A DNA stretch of 64,000 bases from Toxorhynchites rutilus septentrionalis (Eukaryota; Arthropoda; Insecta; Diptera; Culicidae): NCBI RefSeq assembly GCF_029784135.1, contig NC_073746.1, forward strand, positions 184,827,983 to 184,891,982, written 5' to 3'. Both the position numbers and the translations under genes were made by a program. How positions within the stretch are numbered: position 1 is the stretch's first letter; each line of letters opens with the position of its first letter. Below the pieces are notes generated by a model. The model made no database searches, was not told the origin of the DNA, and saw only the letters and a list, made by a program, of their open reading frames with translations. Positions 58,626 through 64,000 of the stretch are shown one piece after another.

Positions 58626-59600
58626 AAAAAGATCGATCTTGACGAATCGATTTTCTAAACGGCGTGGGCCACTTATCGAATCGGAACCAAAGAATCAATC
58701 TTTGCAACTATTTTTTTTGTTGTTTTCATGTTAAATGCTAGAAATGGTAAGAATCTACAATAAATGGATGAAGTAGAATGATATTTCATGCAAAAATCTT
58801 CAATAAAATTAGTGTTCGGAATATGAATCATGTTTCTACGCATGATTCAAATTGCGAACACTTCAATTTTAAATGTGAATTTACTGAACTTTAAAGTTAT
58901 AAATAATTTAATATTCAAAACCCTGACATTCTTTGGGTTATAGACTTCATTTTAACATCATTTACAGGAATCGATACCGCGCTTGGTTCCGAAACCAAGC
59001 GAGCATAACATTTTTCCAAAGAAGACTAGCTAATTGACTTTAATTTGGTATATCGATCATATGAATCGGTCCAGTAGTTTAATAGTTATGATTTTCTAAA
59101 TTGCATTTTTGCTGTTCGGAATTTGAGACAAAAGTGTTCGGAATATGAGTCAGTGACAAAAATGGTGTTCGGAATTTGAGACAAAAGTGATTAAACATAT
59201 TTTTAGTTTTTCACCATGAATATATATTTGTAAATAAATTTTCTTGTAGTCAAATGAAAAAGAAGGCTCTATTGTATCCAGAAATCAAATTAATTTCGCG
59301 AAATAGTACCATTTTGAGTAATGAGGCACTGTTTGATGGTCATCAAAGCTTAAGTGTTCGGAATATGAGACAAAACGGTATTTGTTCGGAACTCAGCGGG
59401 CAAAAATCCCATAAAATCCGTCCGTTCCATACGTCTGGGAATTAGTCGAAACCGATTGCCAGCTCTAGAAAACAATGTTTCGGCTGGGACTGATGTCATC
59501 AACCAAATTCGTCATAATTTTACTTTCAGTCTAGTGAATGTGATGGTGTAAATATAACTTGTGACCGCTAAATTTTTAATGACTGAACTTAGATTTACGA
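58626..59600. repeat. GTGTTCGGAATATGA-motif repeat region
   Basis: GTGTTCGGAATATGAATCAT at 58812 is inverted about 50 bases on (CATGATTCAAATTGCGAACA). Direct variants recur at 59111, 59132, 59163 and 59353. The motif order suggests end regions of a repeat family. No coding was found. Confidence 0.5.
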
Positions 59601-60122
59601 CTGGGATTGAGCGATATTTATAAAAAGATCGATCTTGACGATCGATCCTCAAAACAAACAGAATACAGAATACAAATCTTAGTTTTAATGTCATTTCTAT
59701 AAAACAACCTTACCACTGGAACTGATGTCACCATCTTGTGACATGTTGTTCACTGATGTTCATCTTGTGAGCCACTGGTTGCAGTACGTTGCACGCCTCT
59801 GTAACTGCTGCTAGTTGTGATGCTGTCAGCAAATGTATGGAAGTTAATCATAGAATAATCAGACTGACTTTGTCAACAAGCTTATTGAAGCGATCCAAAT
59901 TTTGACATTATGTTTGAAGAATTTGTTAGGTCTTTGGTAAGACTCAAAACGATGTACACTGAAAACAAATCTACAAAAAGTGTTTCCAAGATCGAAAAAA
60001 ATCGGAAGAAAAAGATCGTTTTTCGCGATTTTTTCGAGCACAGAGAATCGATCCAAAAAGTCGGAAATCGGTAAGGGAAAGATCGATCATATAAATATCG
60101 ATCCAAGATCGCCCAATCCTAG
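59601..60122. mobile_element. MITE-like repeat, CTGGGATTGAGCGAT ends
   Basis: The left end CTGGGATTGAGCGATATT and the inverted right end CTAGGATTGGGCGATCTT, both followed by AGATCGATC-type motifs, bound 522 bp. The target duplication is unclear. Confidence 0.55.
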
Positions 60123-60292
60123 TACAAATTGATGAAAAGACGGGACAATCCAAAATGGTCGAAAAAATGGTTCGTTTGGTCAGCCTAATTACATTTACTT
60201 AATTCATATTTTTCTTAAAGCTATCGATTTTCGTGTATGATTTTCTTGATCCTAAGTTTTCTCATGTTCGCTCCCGTTTGTGAAAAAAATCG

Positions 60293-60985
60293 AGGGGTTG
60301 TATCCGAGACACGACCGCTTAGGACGTACGACTACGCACCTTTTTTTCTTTTGAAATTTGTTGGTTTATCATTTCGAATATTATTTGTACTTCGAAAGTA
60401 CTTCGAAATTTCATAAATAACTCTTTAGTAACAAATTCCGGGTACCCAGAAAAGGTTTAAGGACTTGCGTGGTTTTGTAGAATCATTTCGAGAAGCAACG
60501 ATCCCTTCTTGCCTTTGCGAGAACAATAGACTAATTGGTCACATGTCGTAATTTGTTTCTTTATATCAATGCACCTTTGTTGTTTCGGGCACAGAAAGAT
60601 TCTGAGAATTTTCCCCAGAGGAGATGCAATACTTATACGCTAGCGACAGCTCACTTACTATGCAAGGGTTTCTATTCTAGCGGCTGCATAAGTTGCTCGT
60701 TATTGACAGCTCTGTTCGGGAAAGCACTCAAATGGACAGAACAAATGTATGGGGAAATGGCAATGCTTCCAATTTTCATCAATTTAAATCATATACAGAC
60801 TATGGGATTGTAATTAACCGCATATAAAACAAATCTTAGAAATTTTCCGAATCGATTGGTATGAAAATCGTTTAAATCTGTTCGCAGCGAAAATATTTAT
60901 TAACGTTAACTTTATTTCATGAAATCGTGACCTGTTTTCTGATTTGGCACCCTTAATGTAAGACGTAGTCCTACGTCAAAAAAAA
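60293..60985. mobile_element. Third GACGTAGKMYTACGTC-type element
   Basis: The left boundary GTATCCGAGACACGACCGC then GGACGTACGACTACG (60319) resembles 3512-3550. The right end reads AAGACGTAGTCCTACGTCAA. No histone stem-loop is visible here. The 92-codon plus frame (60535) lacks a domain. Confidence 0.55.
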
Positions 60986-61099
60986 AACTAAAGGGAGTTA
61001 GATAGATAACCCAGAATCTATCAGGACAAAAAAAAATCGAGTCGTCCCGCTCAGTGGCGATAGTGTTGCGTTATGTGAATATCGACCTTAAATTTATGA

Positions 61100-62341
61100 A
61101 CTGGCCGAGTTGCCAGTTACCCCCTCGCTACATATCCGCAAATGTTTCCAGTGTCCTTTCCTTGTGAGCTGTGCTAGCGCTAGCGAAGGCAGTTCACATG
61201 CGTGTCTGGTCTGGGTGTCTGGGTTATTCATGGTAACAACCATTGAGAAAAGTTTCGTTTCTATTCAACACTTCGCAGTATCACTACACCTCAACTTGTG
61301 TTGTGTGTGTACAACGTAATTCAACAAGCATGCATTGAAACGTGTATCGCATATTCCCTCTGGCACGGATATACATTACTTATGCATGTCTACGCGCAAC
61401 ACAAAGGGTGAACAGTGGTAATTATCGAACAGAATCGATGTCCACAAATATGATTCGTATTTTCTCTCACAAGTATGTTCCTTCACAGGACGTTTTGGCA
61501 ATGTAACCCGTTGAACAAACGTTTTCATATTTTCGTGGTCGGAGTTTGATGATCAAGAATGAAATACAAATCAATGTTAGTTTGACATGTTTCACGATGA
61601 AGTATAAAACTCGATTTTGATGAATGGTTGCATGGTTTATTGTTCGAGCACTTTTGCTGTTCACCACACAACGCTACCAAACGCTTATTTTATCACCCTT
61701 GCACCTGATTCCAACCTGTAGTAGTGGAAGCGTTTCGAAGGTGTATTAGCTCACCACAGAACCGTGATTCACTTTGCCCCATCTTCCCCCCACACTGAGC
61801 CACTGAATGGAACGGTAGTTGTATATGCGGTCGCCAGCTTCAGTCTCGACAGCTGTGTATAGTGCGCGTATGTTTTGATGTATTTTTAGCCACCATCGAA
61901 TCGAACACATTATATCGTATTGCACGCAGTCAGTCATTCTTTGGACAGCAGTCTCTGCAGGCTGTTCTAACTTCGCGTTCCGTAACCCAACAAGGGAATA
62001 CATTTAGGCAGAAGGTCGTGCGCTTGTGGTTAAGTGGCTTAGCTTTGTTTCTTGTGGAACATTCATTAAGAATTCATATATATCGTCATCTTACAGTAGG
62101 GATGCCCAAATAAATTGTGTGATCTAATTGCTCGTGAGATGAGATTGGTGTCTACATTAGTGCCTAATACGTATGATCTTTTACCATATGGCGAATACGG
62201 TATGAGAAAGCTTTAGAGCACAAACGAAAGTGTAAACTCTTGCAAGCTGAATCGTTACGTACACAAACAGATAATTGCTGGTGAATGTTATTGGATGATA
62301 TAAACTAGCATAAAGAACTAGAAAAAAACGTGGAAATAACC
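61100..62341 (+). promoter_or_regulatory. 5' region of the ABCG gene with candidate initiators
   Basis: GC-richer than the preceding repeats. Initiator-like GCTTCAGTCTC (61836) and GCAGTCAGTCATT (61925) lie about 400-500 bases before the start codon. No TATA box stands at standard spacing. The intervening sequence may be 5' UTR or contain an unseen leader intron. Confidence 0.4.
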
Positions 62342-62534
62342 ATGACGGAAGTGAGCGAAAGCAGTTGCAGTGTAACTAATAATTTATTCGACGACAATAA
62401 TAGGAAAAATGGCGCCGTTCGCGTGCAGATCGTGCCTTCACAACCCAAAACACTGTCCCACTTGCCAACGCGGCCGGCCGTCGATCTGGCTTTCCACAAT
62501 CTTACCTACCGGGTCAAGGAAGGACGACGCAACA
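62342..62534 (+). CDS. ABCG-family half-transporter, first coding exon
   Basis: ATG at 62342 (ACCATGAC context) opens 64 codons plus one base, ending at a strong donor AACA|GTAAGT (62535). The product begins MTEVSESSCSVTNNLFDD and ends PAVDLAFHNLTYRVKEGRRN. That is the conserved strand that precedes the Walker A domain in ABCG1/ABCG4-type insect proteins (a 'V-x-L-x-F-x-N-L-x-Y-x-V-x-E-G' pattern). ABCG half-transporters have one nucleotide-binding domain followed by six membrane helices and dimerise to export lipids or other small molecules. Walker A and everything after it lie in later exons beyond the window. The assignment is from the N-terminal pattern only. Confidence 0.7.
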
Positions 62535-64000
62535 GTAAGTATCGCTATATATGCACACATCGCTTCTAGGGTACATATTACAGATCGCCAGACAAAAACA
62601 GATAATCACTTCCTTTTCGCGCCATGAGTTCTGTATTGCTTGCAATCACACGCAAGCATCGTAAACGGATTTTCCACTCGGATGAACGTTGTACGCAAAA
62701 TTGTAACGTGAATTCTGCAATACCACTGCAAATAAAAGCAGTTTCTGAGAGGCTTTTAGAACACACAAAGCACTTACCTACGATTAAACACCCTGACTAA
62801 AAGTCAATCAAACGCTGCATTAAAATTTCATTCACATGTCAGATGTCTGCGAAGTCAACATAGACTGCACTTTTCATGACTTGTCCGTCAAACCATTTTG
62901 ACGTAATACGCGAGAGGAAATAAATGCTCCTTCTTCGATACATCGTTAGTAACGTATTCGTGAAGCTTTGTACTTGTTATTGGAAGACAGCATTCGTCAC
63001 GATATTACGGGATCCATTGCTGAAAAAAATGAATAAATATTGGATATCCCGATGGGATCTCCCGATTGGATTTCTCGGTTAAACTTTCTCAAAGCCAGTT
63101 GAGGTAGGAATGACAAATAATTATCTTTCCAATAAAGTCAAATTAATGATTAGTATCTACAATCTGTGTATTATTTCATTTCAAAGTTGCTATGCCTCTG
63201 ACATCATCCCTACTATCAAAATAAGTAGCAGTGCGATAATATGCTCCCAAATCATGAGAAACTAACGGATATTCTGTGATTGGCGTTAACCAACGAACAA
63301 ACGAATTTAATACATGACAATAATAGTTTACAGTAATGGACAAATAAATGCAACAAGAAATTGATGTGCAACTTAATTCTTTCCGTATCCATAAGATGGC
63401 TTAAGGTGCTATCCATTCGCGCTAACGGTGTAATGGTGTCGACAACTAGATACGACATTAGTTTGTATGAGGCCAGCTATTCTCTATCAGATTAGTCGGT
63501 TCTAAGGCAGTTTTTTTTGCGTTATATGCCTACTAGAAATACGTTGTTCTGACCCCAGTTTAAATTATTTTCTATGAATTTTCAGATATTCTCACCAAAA
63601 TTTACCATTATAATATAACATAAAGATTAGACACAATTTTTGTATGATATTTTTTCACTACTTGCAAGCAAAAGTGATTTCCATTTACATAGAGTACTAA
63701 ATTTATTTGGAAAAAAATGATTTTCATTCATAATTTTGATTTTAAAAGTGTGTTCATTTCTTCTGCAAATCCATATTGTCATGCCTACTCTCCCATTTCG
63801 TAATACGAAGCTCAATGCCGTCAACGCGGATAGTCGCCGGCAACAGCTGATTTGTCCTGAATCGTGAAATATCGACATCTGTCAACCAAATATTGTTTAC
63901 AAGTCTTTAAGTTTTGCACAACAAATTAAATTTTTACTGCTTTAGTGGCTCCCATGGTGGCTCTGCACCATTGGATAGATTTTGTAGGGAATGGTATGGA
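62535..64000 (+). other. Intron 1 of the ABCG gene (continues past the window)
   Basis: No further exon was recognised. 63476-63690 is dispersed module B (CTATTCTCTATCAGATTAG, TTTTCAGATATTCTCACC), also seen at 7878-8130. Confidence 0.6.

Overview
The window looks like a culicine mosquito chromosome segment (Aedes-like). The reasons are two intron-bearing insect genes and one first exon, a core-promoter style with TATA plus TCAGT initiators, and a dense layer of mosquito-type repeats: RTE, R1 and I-like LINEs, mariners including an ITmD37E copy, TA- and TTAA-flanked MITEs, tRNA-derived SINEs and long TA microsatellites. The assignment rests on recognised protein families and repeat styles only; no database search was possible.

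Host genes are few. A complete three-exon mitochondrial fission gene (Fis1, 148 codons) lies at 29988-30790. A three-exon tetraspan membrane protein gene of the DUF4728/LAPTM4-like type lies at 38176-40271, with a fold-back element in its first intron. The first coding exon of an ABCG half-transporter lies at 62342-62534, and its intron runs off the right edge. The three genes show no functional link.

Layout: 1-3060 is a broken RTE-like LINE. 3500-6360 holds palindromic-ended elements carrying a histone-type 3' processing stem-loop relic, a core promoter and a 198-bp tandem satellite. 6392-7235, 12876-15118 and 27229-28575 each hold a head-to-tail pair of one fold-back MITE family. The second pair is split by an element with a 9-bp target duplication, and the third by a TA-flanked MITE. 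16526-21549 and 22108-29467 are two copies of one transposon in opposite orientation, each with its own perfect 8-bp target duplication and a THAP-domain relic, so I call them P-superfamily-like. Later insertions sit inside both.

31690-36840 is a LINE graveyard. 41016-54180 is a MITE and mariner graveyard. It includes an ITmD37E element whose catalytic Glu codon has become a stop codon, nested in a TTAA MITE. 55600-61000 holds further repeats and a striking CpG-rich hairpin. 61100-62341 is the 5' region of the ABCG gene.

The most informative content is the nested order of insertions, read from target duplications and empty sites present within the window itself. Stretches in which nothing was recognised are listed as such.
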